From Kitasatospora sp. GAS204B (lineage in GTDB: Bacteria > Actinomycetota > Actinomycetes > Streptomycetales > Streptomycetaceae): a stretch of 64,000 nucleotides of DNA. Both the position numbers and the translations under genes were made by a program. The notes below the pieces were generated by a model that saw only the letters and a program-made list of their open reading frames with translations, was not told the DNA's origin and searched no databases. Shown piece by piece: positions 16,949 to 26,826 of this stretch (position 1 is its first letter; each line of letters starts with the position of its first letter). The DNA lies in assembly GCF_029892155.1 (NCBI RefSeq), contig NZ_JARZAG010000001.1, positions 434,001 to 498,000 of the forward strand, in the 5' to 3' direction.

Positions 16949-18094
16949 TCAGGAGACCCGGTAGCGCCCGACCATGCCGCCCATCATGTGGTCGGTCACG
17001 TGGCAGTGGTAGATCCAGTCGCCCGGGTTGTCCTCGGTGTACTCCACCGTCAGGCTGGTCGCGGGGCCGATCAGCTCGGAGTCCACGTAGCCGCCGTTGC
17101 GCAGCCAGCGGTGGCCGTGCAGGTGGAAGACGTGGAACTCCTTGCCGAGCGCCACGATCCGCCAGCGCACCCGCTCGCCGCGCTTGGCGGTGAAGGTCGG
17201 GGTGTTGTCCAGGTAGGCGCCGGCGTTGAACATGTCGATGTCCTGGGAGATCGACGGCACGTCGGCCTGGTACACGTCGTGCATGCAGAGGATGAACTCC
17301 CGGTCCACCGGCGGGGTGTGCTTGTCCGTTATCGCGATGATGCCGAGCAGGCCCAGTTCCGCGCCGATCTCCATCACCCCGGCCCCGCCCATCGCCATGC
17401 CCTGGTGCGGCGCGGCCGCGGCGCCGGCGGCCGGGATGGTCTGCGGCACCGAGTGGTCGTGGTACGGCCAGGTGCCCACCGAACTGGGCAGCGCCTGCCA
17501 GGTGTAGGTGTAGCTGGCGCCGAACGCCACGGCGGTGCCCGGCAGGTCCGGCACGTCGGCCAGCCAGCCGCCGTCGCTGTCGCGGTCGTAACGCACGCCG
17601 TGCGGGTGCATGCTGTGCGGCCACTTGTAGTGCTCGTCGTTGTTGCGGAAGTGCACCACCAGGGTGTCGCCGACCTGCGCGCGCAGCACCGGGCCCGGCA
17701 GGCCGCTGTTCTCGCCGATCCCGTGCGGGCTGGTGTCGGCCGGCAGCGGGGCGCCCCAGTTGGCGGTGTAGGCGCGGTAGCCGAGCGCCCAGAAGGTGGT
17801 CTGGGCGGCGGTGAAGTGCGTGCCCATCATGCCGTCGTAGCCGTTGGGGACGGCGTTGTGCTCGAAGGACTCGGCCTGGATCCAGTACTCGCGGACCTGC
17901 CCCGGCGGCAGCTGCTCCAGGGCGAACGGGTCGGCGCCGGGGGTGCTCGGGGCGGCCTGGGCGGCGGCCGAGGCGCCCAGCGCGGCGGAGCCGGCCATCG
18001 CCGCCACGGCGCTGCCGGCCAGCAGGGTGCGGATCGCGCCGCGGCGGCTCGCGTCGGGAAGCTCGGAGCCTGGGCGCTCGGAGTCTGTGGGCAT
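16949..18094 (-). CDS. Two-domain multicopper oxidase (small laccase type), Tat-exported
   Basis: The 381-residue protein has a twin-arginine leader (SRRGAIRTLLAGSAVAAMAG) and two cupredoxin domains. Copper ligands are visible as HPHG (about residue 165), YHDH, HVFHLHGH, and the C-terminal HCHVTDHMMGGM, which supplies type 1 and type 2/3 ligands including the axial Met. That His pattern and length fit trimeric two-domain laccases such as Streptomyces SLAC rather than three-domain enzymes. These oxidise phenols or metals with O2 outside the cell. The start at 18094 has AAAGG upstream and puts the RR motif near residue 16. Confidence 0.92.
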   Translation of the reverse strand: MPTDSERPGSELPDASRRGAIRTLLAGSAVAAMAGSAALGASAAAQAAPSTPGADPFALEQLPPGQVREYWIQAESFEHNAVPNGYDGMMGTHFTAAQTTFWALGYRAYTANWGAPLPADTSPHGIGENSGLPGPVLRAQVGDTLVVHFRNNDEHYKWPHSMHPHGVRYDRDSDGGWLADVPDLPGTAVAFGASYTYTWQALPSSVGTWPYHDHSVPQTIPAAGAAAAPHQGMAMGGAGVMEIGAELGLLGIIAITDKHTPPVDREFILCMHDVYQADVPSISQDIDMFNAGAYLDNTPTFTAKRGERVRWRIVALGKEFHVFHLHGHRWLRNGGYVDSELIGPATSLTVEYTEDNPGDWIYHCHVTDHMMGGMVGRYRVS

Positions 18095-18609
18095 GAGGGT
18101 GCCTTTCTTCGGTGAGCAGTGGTGATGGGGAGTCAAGAGGAGTGAAGGGACCCGGTCAAGCGTTCTATCGGGGTTGAGCGGTATACGTCAGGTGCGCCGC
18201 AGGTCAGCGTCATGTGAAGATTTGCGGGAGATGCTCTGAGTTCCCTCTCAGTGATCTGACGGATCGTCAGGAAGGGTTTCCGGTACGGAAGACCAGTGAA
18301 AGAAACCGGTTCGACGGCATCCGTTCACCGCTGGTCCCGGCGCCGGACAGCCGAGGATGGCAAAGTCCCGGTCATCGGATACCTCGGTGGATAGCCCCCG
18401 GCTCGGTGGCAGCCTGTGGAGACGGTGTAAGGCCCTGACGGAGCACTTCGGGCGGGCGGCCGTCCATGAAGCAGGAGAACCCGGGGCCGGCAGGCCCCAC
18501 GCGGCTCGGCGCCGACTGACGGATGGGCGTCGCGGGTGGCCCCTCGGGAGAGAATGCTCTCCCGAGGGGTCGTTCGGCTCCTCGGCTGCGCTGCGAAAGG
18601 GTAGACCGG
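18095..18609. other. 515-bp gap between oxidase and mscR, probable structured leader, no gene recognised
   Basis: No gene is supported here. The left part (about 18140-18300) is visibly less GC-rich than its surroundings and includes CTGACG-GAT-CGTCAG (18256-18270). The right part contains hairpin GGGGCC-GGCA-GGCCCC (18483-18498) followed by a perfect 13-bp hairpin (18540-18569) just 40 nt before mscR. This arrangement suggests a long 5' leader with an attenuator, or a separate small RNA. I could not match it to any riboswitch consensus I know. Confidence 0.5.
18540..18569 (+). terminator. Perfect 13-bp hairpin in the mscR leader (terminator/attenuator)
   Basis: CCCCTCGGGAGAG (18540-18552) pairs exactly with CTCTCCCGAGGGG (18557-18569) around an AATG tetraloop. 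It lies 40 nt upstream of the mscR ATG and on the same strand. It is either the terminator of an upstream short transcript or an attenuator in the mscR leader. Confidence 0.7.
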
Positions 18610-19698
18610 ATGTCACAGCAGGTCAGGGGCGTCATCGCCCGAGGTAAGGGCGAAGCGGTCGAGGTGGCGACGATCGTCGTACCCGATCCCGGACCTGGGG
18701 AGGCGGTGGTCAAGGTGCAGGCCTGCGGGGTCTGCCACACCGACCTGCACTACCGGGAGGGCGGGATCAACGACGAGTTCCCGTTCCTGCTCGGGCACGA
18801 GGCCGCCGGCGTGGTGGAGAGCGTGGGCGCCGGGGTGACCGAGGTGGCGCCCGGCGACTTCGTCATCCTCAACTGGCGCGCCGTCTGCGGCCAGTGCCGG
18901 GCCTGCCGGCGCGGCCGGCCGCAGTACTGCTTCGCCACCCACAACGCGAAGCAGAAGATGACGCTGCTGGACGGCACCGAGCTGTCGCCCGCGCTGGGCA
19001 TCGGCGCCTTCGCCGAGAAGACGCTGGTCGCCGCCGGGCAGTGCACCAAGGTCGACCCGGCGGCCTCGCCCGCCGCGGCCGGACTGCTGGGCTGCGGGGT
19101 GATGGCGGGCCTGGGCGCGGCGATCAACACCGGCGGGGTGAGCCGCGGCGACAGCGTCGCGGTGATCGGCTGCGGCGGGGTCGGCAACGCGGCGGTGCTG
19201 GGTGCCCGGCTGGCCGGCGCGGCGAAGATCATCGCGGTCGACCTGGACCGGCGCAAGCTGGACCGGGCCAGCGGCCTGGGTGCCACCCACGTGGTGGACG
19301 CCTCGGGCGGCGTCGACGTGGTCGAGGCGGTGCGCGCGCTGACCGACGGTCACGGCGCGGACGTGGTGATCGAGGCGGTCGGCCGCCCCGAGACCTACAA
19401 GCAGGCGTTCTACGCCCGGGACCTGGCCGGCACCGTGGTGCTGGTCGGCGTGCCGACGCCGGAGATGACGCTGGAGCTGCCGCTGCTCGACGTCTTCGGC
19501 CGGGGCGGCGCGCTGAAGTCCTCCTGGTACGGGGACTGCCTGCCGTCGCGGGACTTCCCGATGCTGATCGACCTCTATCTCCAGGGCCGGCTGGACCTGG
19601 ACGCCTTCGTCACCGAGACGATCGCGCTGGACGAGGTCGAGCAGGCCTTCGCCCGGATGCAGGGCGGCGACGTGCTGCGCTCGGTGGTGGTGTTCTGA
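18610..19698 (+). CDS. mscR: S-(hydroxymethyl)mycothiol dehydrogenase (mycothiol-dependent formaldehyde dehydrogenase)
   Basis: This 362-residue zinc alcohol dehydrogenase oxidises the formaldehyde-mycothiol adduct with NAD. The catalytic zinc site is in [14 protein letters not shown] and GHEAAG. The structural zinc site is [15 protein letters not shown], with the class III-like continuation [10 protein letters not shown] typical of the mycothiol enzymes. The Rossmann motif is GCGGVGNAA. The start at 18610 follows GAAAGG. The stop overlaps the next gene by one base (TGATG), giving a coupled pair also known in mycobacteria (Rv2259-Rv2260). A large structured leader precedes it. Confidence 0.95.
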   Translation: MSQQVRGVIARGKGEAVEVATIVVPDPGPGEAVVKVQACGVCHTDLHYREGGINDEFPFLLGHEAAGVVESVGAGVTEVAPGDFVILNWRAVCGQCRACRRGRPQYCFATHNAKQKMTLLDGTELSPALGIGAFAEKTLVAAGQCTKVDPAASPAAAGLLGCGVMAGLGAAINTGGVSRGDSVAVIGCGGVGNAAVLGARLAGAAKIIAVDLDRRKLDRASGLGATHVVDASGGVDVVEAVRALTDGHGADVVIEAVGRPETYKQAFYARDLAGTVVLVGVPTPEMTLELPLLDVFGRGGALKSSWYGDCLPSRDFPMLIDLYLQGRLDLDAFVTETIALDEVEQAFARMQGGDVLRSVVVF

Positions 19699-20342
19699 TG
19701 CACATGCCGCCCCCCGAACCCGAGATCGAGCACCTCGTCACCGCCGGCACCTTCGAACTGGACGGCGGCAGCTGGGAGGTGGAGAACAACGTCTGGATCA
19801 TCGCCAACGACCGGGACGCCGTGGTGATCGACCCCGCGCACGACGCCGCCGCGATCGCCGAGAAGGTCGGCGACCGGCGGGTGCTGGCGATCATCTGCAC
19901 CCACGCGCACAACGACCACGTGAACGCCGCGCCGGAGCTGGCGGAGATCACCGGCGCGCCGATCCTGCTGCACCCGGACGACCTGCCGCTGTGGAAGCAG
20001 GCCCACCCCGGCGACCACCCGGACGAGGAGCTGACGGACGGTCAGCGGATCACGGTCGGCGGCCTCTACCTGCACATCCGGCACACCCCCGGGCACAGCC
20101 CCGGCGGCGTGAGCGTCTACGCGCCCGCGCTGGACGCGGTGTTCACCGGCGACACGCTCTTCCAGGGCGGCCCCGGGGCGACCGGGCGCTCGTTCTCCGA
20201 CTTCCCGACCATCATCAGGTCGATCCGGGAGCGGCTGCTGACGCTGCCGCCGGAGACGGTGGTCCACACCGGCCACGGCCCGACCACCACGATCGGCGAC
20301 GAGGCCCCGCACCTGGAGGAGTGGATCGCCCGGGGGCACTGA
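19698..20342 (+). CDS. MBL-fold metallo-hydrolase coupled to mscR
   Basis: The 214-residue metallo-beta-lactamase-fold protein has the metal motif THAHNDH (about residues 73-79), the second His in HTPGHSPG, the bridging Asp in FTGDTLF and the last His in HTGHGPTT. It is a glyoxalase II-like hydrolase by family. Its start overlaps the mscR stop by one base, so the two are translationally coupled. By position it may hydrolyse the S-formylmycothiol product or a related thioester, an inference from synteny rather than from its own residues. Confidence 0.93.
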   Translation: MHMPPPEPEIEHLVTAGTFELDGGSWEVENNVWIIANDRDAVVIDPAHDAAAIAEKVGDRRVLAIICTHAHNDHVNAAPELAEITGAPILLHPDDLPLWKQAHPGDHPDEELTDGQRITVGGLYLHIRHTPGHSPGGVSVYAPALDAVFTGDTLFQGGPGATGRSFSDFPTIIRSIRERLLTLPPETVVHTGHGPTTTIGDEAPHLEEWIARGH

Positions 20343-20351
20343 GGTCGTCGC

Positions 20352-20828
20352 TCAGAGCGCGGCCAGCTGCTCGGCCAGCGTGTCGCTGTTCTGGAACGTG
20401 AGGCCGGCCAGCGCGATGTGGCGCCAGCGGACCGTACCGTCGCCGTCGAGGATGAAGACCGAGCGGCGCAGCCCGAGCCCGGGGACGGCGATCCCGAAGG
20501 CCTTGGCGACGGTACGGTCCGTGTCGGCGAGCAGCGGGAAGCGCAGGTCGTGGCGGCGGGCGAAGGACTCGTGGCTGTCCAGGTCCTGCGGGCTGATGCC
20601 CCAGACCGTGGCGCCGAGGTCCTTGAAGCGGTCCAGGTCCGAGGTGTACGAGCAGAGCTGCTTGGTGCAGACGGCGGTGTTGTCGCCCGGGTAGAAGGCG
20701 AGGACGAGCGGGCCGCCCGCGGCCTCGGCGAGGCGGTAGTCGCGGCGCTCGGCGGCGTCGTCCGTGAGGAGCAGCCCGGGGAGGGTGAAGTCGGGTGCGG
20801 GGGCGCCGATCTCGGGGGACTTGGCCAT
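20352..20828 (-). CDS. BCP-type peroxiredoxin
   Basis: The 158-residue thiol peroxidase has the peroxidatic motif FYPGDNTAVCTKQLCSY, with the resolving Cys five residues after the peroxidatic Cys, as in atypical two-Cys PrxQ/BCP enzymes. It reduces H2O2 and organic peroxides with thioredoxin or a similar donor. It is divergent from a TetR regulator over 73 bp that contain a palindrome, so peroxide- or ligand-responsive control by that regulator is plausible. The stop lies 9 bp from the convergent MBL gene. Confidence 0.94.
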   Translation of the reverse strand: MAKSPEIGAPAPDFTLPGLLLTDDAAERRDYRLAEAAGGPLVLAFYPGDNTAVCTKQLCSYTSDLDRFKDLGATVWGISPQDLDSHESFARRHDLRFPLLADTDRTVAKAFGIAVPGLGLRRSVFILDGDGTVRWRHIALAGLTFQNSDTLAEQLAAL

Positions 20829-20858
20829 GGGGGTTCCTTTGCGCTCGCGAAGGTGGAC

Positions 20859-20872
20859 AGAACGTTCGTTCT
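20859..20872. promoter_or_regulatory. Candidate TetR operator between peroxiredoxin and tetR
   Basis: The arms AGAACG and CGTTCT are separated by TT, giving a 14-bp inverted repeat midway in the 73-bp divergent region. The size and location suit autoregulation by the adjacent TetR protein together with control of the peroxiredoxin gene. Confidence 0.6.
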
Positions 20873-20901
20873 CCCGTGGCGATCGTAGTACGGTCAGTGG
20901 C

Positions 20902-21492
20902 GTGAGTACACCTTCCGCCGCCCGCCAGCGGGTCCTCGACACCGCCACCCGGCTGTTCTACGCCGAGGGGATCCGCGCGGTCGGCGTGGACCGGATCGTC
21001 ACCGAGGCCGGCGTCACCCGGGCCACCTTCTACCGGCACTTCCCCGGCAAGGAGGAGCTGGTCCGCGCCTACATCCAGGAGTGGGACGCCCGGATCCGCA
21101 GCGAGGCCGGGGCCGCGCTCGCCGCCCTGACGCCGGTTCAGGCGCTCACCATGCTGGTCACCCGGCTCGGGCAGGAGATGTGCGGCCCCGGCTTCCGCGG
21201 CTGCCCGTTCATCAACGCCGCCGCCGAGTACCCCGATGCCGGGCACCCCGTCACCCGGGCGATAGCCGAGCACCGGGCCTGGCTGCGTGCGCTGCTCGGG
21301 GAGTTGCTCGCCGCCGTCGGGGTGCCGGAACCGGAGCGCCGGGCCGACCTGCTGGTGCTGCTGCGCGACGGCGCCATGGTGGGCGCCGCACTCGGTGACC
21401 CGGCAGCGGTCGTCGCCCAGCTGGCGGACGCGGTGGCGGAGCTGGTGGGTCTGGGCCCGGCCGGTGCGGTCAGCGGCGCGGCCCGGCCATGA
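20902..21492 (+). CDS. TetR-family transcriptional regulator
   Basis: The 196-residue protein starts at GTG and has an N-terminal helix-turn-helix: [15 protein letters not shown], then [28 protein letters not shown] (about residues 8-50). The C-terminal ligand domain contains [18 protein letters not shown], a Cys-containing pattern found in a TetR subgroup that often sits beside stress or efflux genes. The two Cys near residue 95 could be redox-sensitive, given the divergent peroxiredoxin, but this is inference. Its 3' end overlaps the convergent ynfA-like gene by 23 bp. Confidence 0.92.
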   Translation: MSTPSAARQRVLDTATRLFYAEGIRAVGVDRIVTEAGVTRATFYRHFPGKEELVRAYIQEWDARIRSEAGAALAALTPVQALTMLVTRLGQEMCGPGFRGCPFINAAAEYPDAGHPVTRAIAEHRAWLRALLGELLAAVGVPEPERRADLLVLLRDGAMVGAALGDPAAVVAQLADAVAELVGLGPAGAVSGAARP

Positions 21493-21802
21493 TCACGCCC
21501 ACGCCGACCAGGCAGATCACCGCGCCGAGCAGGTCGTAGCGGGTCGGCCGGAAGCCGTCCACCAGCACGCCCCAGAGCAGCGAGCCGGCCACGAACACCC
21601 CGCCGTACGCGGCCAGTACCCGCCCGAAGTGGCTGTCCGGCTGCAGTGCGGCGACGAAGCCGTACCCGCCCAGCGCCACCACCCCGATCCCGGCCAGCCA
21701 CCAGGGCCGGGACTCCCGCATGCTCTGCCAGATCAGCCAGCAGCCGCCGATCTCGGCGACGGCGGCCAGCGCGAACAGGGCGGCGGAGCGGAGCGTGGTC
21801 AC
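21470..21802 (-). CDS. YnfA-family (UPF0060) small membrane protein
   Basis: The 110-residue protein has four hydrophobic helices and the family-typical sequences [10 protein letters not shown] and [16 protein letters not shown], ending with a fourth helix. YnfA proteins resemble half-size small multidrug transporters, and some members affect drug tolerance, but the physiological substrate is not settled. It starts at GTG only 5 bp after the stop of the DinB-like gene on the same strand, so the two are probably co-transcribed. Its end overlaps the convergent tetR by 23 bp. Confidence 0.88.
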   Translation of the reverse strand: MTTLRSAALFALAAVAEIGGCWLIWQSMRESRPWWLAGIGVVALGGYGFVAALQPDSHFGRVLAAYGGVFVAGSLLWGVLVDGFRPTRYDLLGAVICLVGVGVIMAGPRR

Positions 21803-21807
21803 GAGGG

Positions 21808-22572
21808 TCAGAACTCCGAGTTCGCGAACCAGCGGGCCAGCAGCTCCTGGTCGCCGTGGACCTCGAGGCCGGGGGCCGTCCGGTCGAGGCGGCCGTAGAG
21901 CAGGAGCAGCAGGTCGGCGGCGCTGCCCTGGACGGTGGCGTCCGCCGGGGTGTCGCCGTCCGCGTCGTTCGGGGTCAGGCCGAAGCTCTCCGGGTCCAGC
22001 CGGACCGTCCAGTCGCCCTCGCCGTCGGTGCGGGTGAAGCGGATCGTCTCGCCGGTGCCGCGCAGCTGGGCCGTCTTGGGGGCGAAGCCGACCGCGAACG
22101 GCAGGTTGACCAGGAACTCCGCGACGGCGTCCGCGGCCAGCGCCGGGTCGATCTCCGGCCGCAGGCCCAGCGCGAGTTCGGCGTCGACCCGGTGCACCAG
22201 GGTCTCGCAGAGCATCCGGCGGGCCCAGAAGCGGGCGTGCTGGTCGGCGCCCCAGGCCCACATCGGGGCGTCGGACTCGACGGTCGCGAACGCCTCGGCG
22301 GCCACGGTGGCACTCGCGGCCAGCCAGTCGCGGTAGCCGTCCTCCTCGGCGGGCAGCGCGAGTTCGACGTCGCGGCTGGTCGGCCGCTGCTGGATCTGCT
22401 GGCGCAGCAGCACCGAGAACCAGCGCTGCACGCTGCCGGTGTGCCGGATCAGGTCGAGCAGGGTCCAGCCCGGGCAGCTGGGGACGGGGGTGGTCAGGTC
22501 GGCGCCCTTGGTGAGGGTCACGAACCTGGCGGTCTGCTCGGCGACGAGCGCGCGGTGGTCGAGGGAGCTCAT
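21808..22572 (-). CDS. Maleylpyruvate isomerase-family mycothiol-dependent enzyme (DinB fold)
   Basis: The 254-residue protein has the two-part layout of the mycothiol-dependent maleylpyruvate isomerase-like family. The N-terminal DinB four-helix metal-binding domain has [15 protein letters not shown] with a metal His, and [10 protein letters not shown] with a second His. A small C-terminal alpha/beta domain follows, with a trailing helix. Family members use mycothiol or are S-transferases with unknown substrates. It appears to lead an operon with the ynfA-like gene and lies next to mycothiol-dependent genes. Confidence 0.9.
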   Translation of the reverse strand: MSSLDHRALVAEQTARFVTLTKGADLTTPVPSCPGWTLLDLIRHTGSVQRWFSVLLRQQIQQRPTSRDVELALPAEEDGYRDWLAASATVAAEAFATVESDAPMWAWGADQHARFWARRMLCETLVHRVDAELALGLRPEIDPALAADAVAEFLVNLPFAVGFAPKTAQLRGTGETIRFTRTDGEGDWTVRLDPESFGLTPNDADGDTPADATVQGSAADLLLLLYGRLDRTAPGLEVHGDQELLARWFANSEF

Positions 22573-22588
22573 GGAGGGAGCCTACCCA

Positions 22589-22624
22589 GCCGGGTGCTCC
22601 GGTCGGTTCTGCGGAGCACCCGGC
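22589..22624 (-). terminator. Terminator downstream of geosmin synthase
   Basis: GCCGGGTGCTCCG (22589-22601) and CGGAGCACCCGGC (22612-22624) form a perfect 13-bp stem with a 10-nt loop. It sits immediately after the geosmin synthase stop on the minus strand, upstream of the DinB-like gene. Confidence 0.82.
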
Positions 22625-22640
22625 GGTGGCGGGGCGCGGG

Positions 22641-24932
<2,292 letters not shown>

Positions 24933-25047
24933 TCAGTGGCGGATCGACGGCCCGTAAGACGCGTACGGCAGTGCGGGGCAGGCGCGGGTTCCGGTTCGTA
25001 CCTTGGTCTTTCGGGTGAAGAACCGGCAGTTCGGTGGCGCAGAAACG

Positions 25048-26259
25048 TTACTGGCGGTAGGTGGTGAGGAAGCGGCCGATCCGGCTGATCGCCGTTTCCA
25101 GGTCGTCGGCCCGGGGTAGCGTGACGAAGCGGAAGTGGTCCGGGCGGGGCCAGTTGAAGCCGGTGCCCTGGACGATGTGGATCTTCTCGCGGAGCAGCAG
25201 GTCGAGCACGAAGCGTTCGTCGTCCTTGATCCTGTGCACCGCCGGGTCCAGCTTGGCGAAGGCGTACAGCGCGCCCTTGGGCTTGACGCAGCTCACCCCC
25301 GGCAGCTCGTTGAGGGCCCGCCAGGTGACGTCGCGCTGCTCGGTGAGCCGCCCGTTCGGCAGGGTCAGGTCGGCGATCGACTGGTGGCCGCCGAGCGCGG
25401 CCTGCACCGCGTACTGGGCCGGCACGTTGGGGCACAGCCGCATGCCGGCCAGCATGGTCAGCCCCTCCAGGTAGTCCCTGGCGTGCTGCTTGGGCCCGGA
25501 GACCACCAGCCAGCCGCTGCGGAAGCCGGCCACCCGGTAGGCCTTGGAGAGCCCGTTGAAGGTGAGGGTGAGGACGTCGTCGGCGAGCGCGGCCAGGCAG
25601 TGGTGCTCGACGCCGTCGTAGAGGATCTTGTCGTAGATCTCGTCGGCGAGGACCATCAAGCCGTGCCGGCGGGCCAGGTCGAGGATCCCGGTGAGCAGTT
25701 CCTTCGGATAGACCGCGCCGGTCGGGTTGTTGGGGTTGATCACCACGATCGCCTTGGTCCGCGAGGTGATCTTGGCGGCGATGTCGTCGAGGTCCGGGTA
25801 CCAGTCGGCCTCCTCGTCGCAGAGGTAGTGCACCGCCTTGCCGCCGGCCAGCCGCACCACGGCCGTCCAGAGCGGGAAGTCGGGGGCCGGCACGAGTACC
25901 TCGTCGCCGTCGTCCACCAGGGCCTGCACGGCCATCTGGATCAGCTCGGAGGCGCCGTTGCCGAGGAAGACGTCGTTGACGTCCACCCCGGTCACCCCGC
26001 GCTGCTGGTAGTACTGCACCACCGCGCGGCGGGCCGGCAGGATCCCGCGCGAGTCGCTGTAGCCGTGCGCGTTCGGCAGGTTGCGGATGATGTCCTGGAG
26101 GATCTCCTCGGGTGCCTCGAAGCCGAACGGTGCCGGATTGCCCGTGTTCAGCCGCAGCACGCTGTGCCCGGCCTCCTCCAGGGCGTTGGCCTGGTCGACC
26201 ACGGGGCCGCGGATCTCGTAACACACGCCCGCGAGCTTGCTGGACTGCCGAAACTCCAC
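25048..26259 (-). CDS. Class I aminotransferase (AlaA/AspC-like)
   Basis: The 403-residue PLP enzyme has the fold-type I signatures NPNNPTG (about residue 178), ADEIYDKI, and the PLP Lys in FNGLSKAYRVAGFRSGW, followed by the Arg anchor for the substrate carboxylate near the C-terminus (DHFRFVTLP). It closely resembles AlaA, which makes alanine from glutamate and pyruvate, and may be the general alanine aminotransferase here. It is divergent from an HxlR regulator with a shared palindromic region, and lies upstream of geosmin synthase on the same strand with a 160-bp gap. Confidence 0.93.
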   Translation of the reverse strand: MEFRQSSKLAGVCYEIRGPVVDQANALEEAGHSVLRLNTGNPAPFGFEAPEEILQDIIRNLPNAHGYSDSRGILPARRAVVQYYQQRGVTGVDVNDVFLGNGASELIQMAVQALVDDGDEVLVPAPDFPLWTAVVRLAGGKAVHYLCDEEADWYPDLDDIAAKITSRTKAIVVINPNNPTGAVYPKELLTGILDLARRHGLMVLADEIYDKILYDGVEHHCLAALADDVLTLTFNGLSKAYRVAGFRSGWLVVSGPKQHARDYLEGLTMLAGMRLCPNVPAQYAVQAALGGHQSIADLTLPNGRLTEQRDVTWRALNELPGVSCVKPKGALYAFAKLDPAVHRIKDDERFVLDLLLREKIHIVQGTGFNWPRPDHFRFVTLPRADDLETAISRIGRFLTTYRQ

Positions 26260-26298
26260 TGCTGCCTCCCGGCTTCACCATCTGGTTGCTTTGTTCTA

Positions 26299-26323
26299 CC
26301 AAGTAGGCACTTGGAAAGTCCAA
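26299..26323. promoter_or_regulatory. Overlapping palindromes, probable HxlR operator
   Basis: CCAAGT-AGGC-ACTTGG (26299-26314) overlaps TTGGA-AAG-TCCAA (26311-26323). They cover the -35 region (TTGGAA, 26311-26316) of the likely HxlR promoter, whose -10 TATGCT lies 16 bp on at 26333-26338 and predicts a start at or next to the ATG (leaderless). The site is placed to control both hxlR and the divergent aminotransferase gene. Confidence 0.65.
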
Positions 26324-26344
26324 CCTTTTGGCTATGCTGATGGC

Positions 26345-26758
26345 ATGTCACGCCGAAGCTACGACCAGTACTGCGCCGTCGCCCGCGCCCTGGACGCGGT
26401 CGGGGAGCGCTGGAGCCTCCTGATCGTCCGTGAGCTGCTCGGCGGGCCGCGCCGGTACACGGACCTGCACGCCGACCTGCCCGGCGTCAGCACGGACATC
26501 CTGGCCACCCGGCTCAAGCAGCTGGAGGCGGAGGAGCTGGTCGAGCGCCGCAAGCTGGAACGGCCGGCCAACGCGACGGTGTACCAGCTGACCGAGCGCG
26601 GCACCGACCTGCGTGCCGTCATCGACGCGCTGGGCGCCTGGGGGCTGCCGGCGCTCGGCCCGCAGCGGCCGACCGACGCGGTGCGCGGGCACTGGGTGAC
26701 GGGTGCGCCCCTCGAGCCGGCACCCCTCCAGCCGGCGCCCCTCGAACTGGCGCCCTGA
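26345..26758 (+). CDS. HxlR-family transcriptional regulator
   Basis: The 137-residue winged-helix protein has the HxlR hallmarks: CAVARALDAVGERWSLLIVRELLGGPRRYTDL (first part CAVARALDAVGERW), then GVSTDILATRLKQLE and a wing in ERRKLERPANATVYQLTERG. The C-terminus carries three short EPAPLQPAPLELAP-type repeats. The HxlR Cys near the N-terminus (C9 in DQYCAVA) is conserved in redox or electrophile sensors such as YodB, so a sensing role is possible. The promoter appears leaderless and overlaps palindromic operators. Confidence 0.92.
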   Translation: MSRRSYDQYCAVARALDAVGERWSLLIVRELLGGPRRYTDLHADLPGVSTDILATRLKQLEAEELVERRKLERPANATVYQLTERGTDLRAVIDALGAWGLPALGPQRPTDAVRGHWVTGAPLEPAPLQPAPLELAP

Positions 26759-26826
26759 GGCGCCGAAGGATGCTCGGGGCCGTTCGAGAGGGAAGCTCGG
26801 ACGGCCCCGAGTACCGGCTGCACCGG

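Noticed and set aside
18296..18394. 32-codon GTG frame (MKETGSTASVHRWSRRRTAE...) in the mscR leader
   Set aside because: Third-position GC is only about 65 percent, against roughly 90 percent in the genes here, and the ribosome binding site is weak.
18095..18609. RNase P, tmRNA, SRP RNA or known riboswitch in the large gap
   Set aside because: None of the conserved sequence blocks that I know for these RNAs are present, so only a structured leader is claimed.
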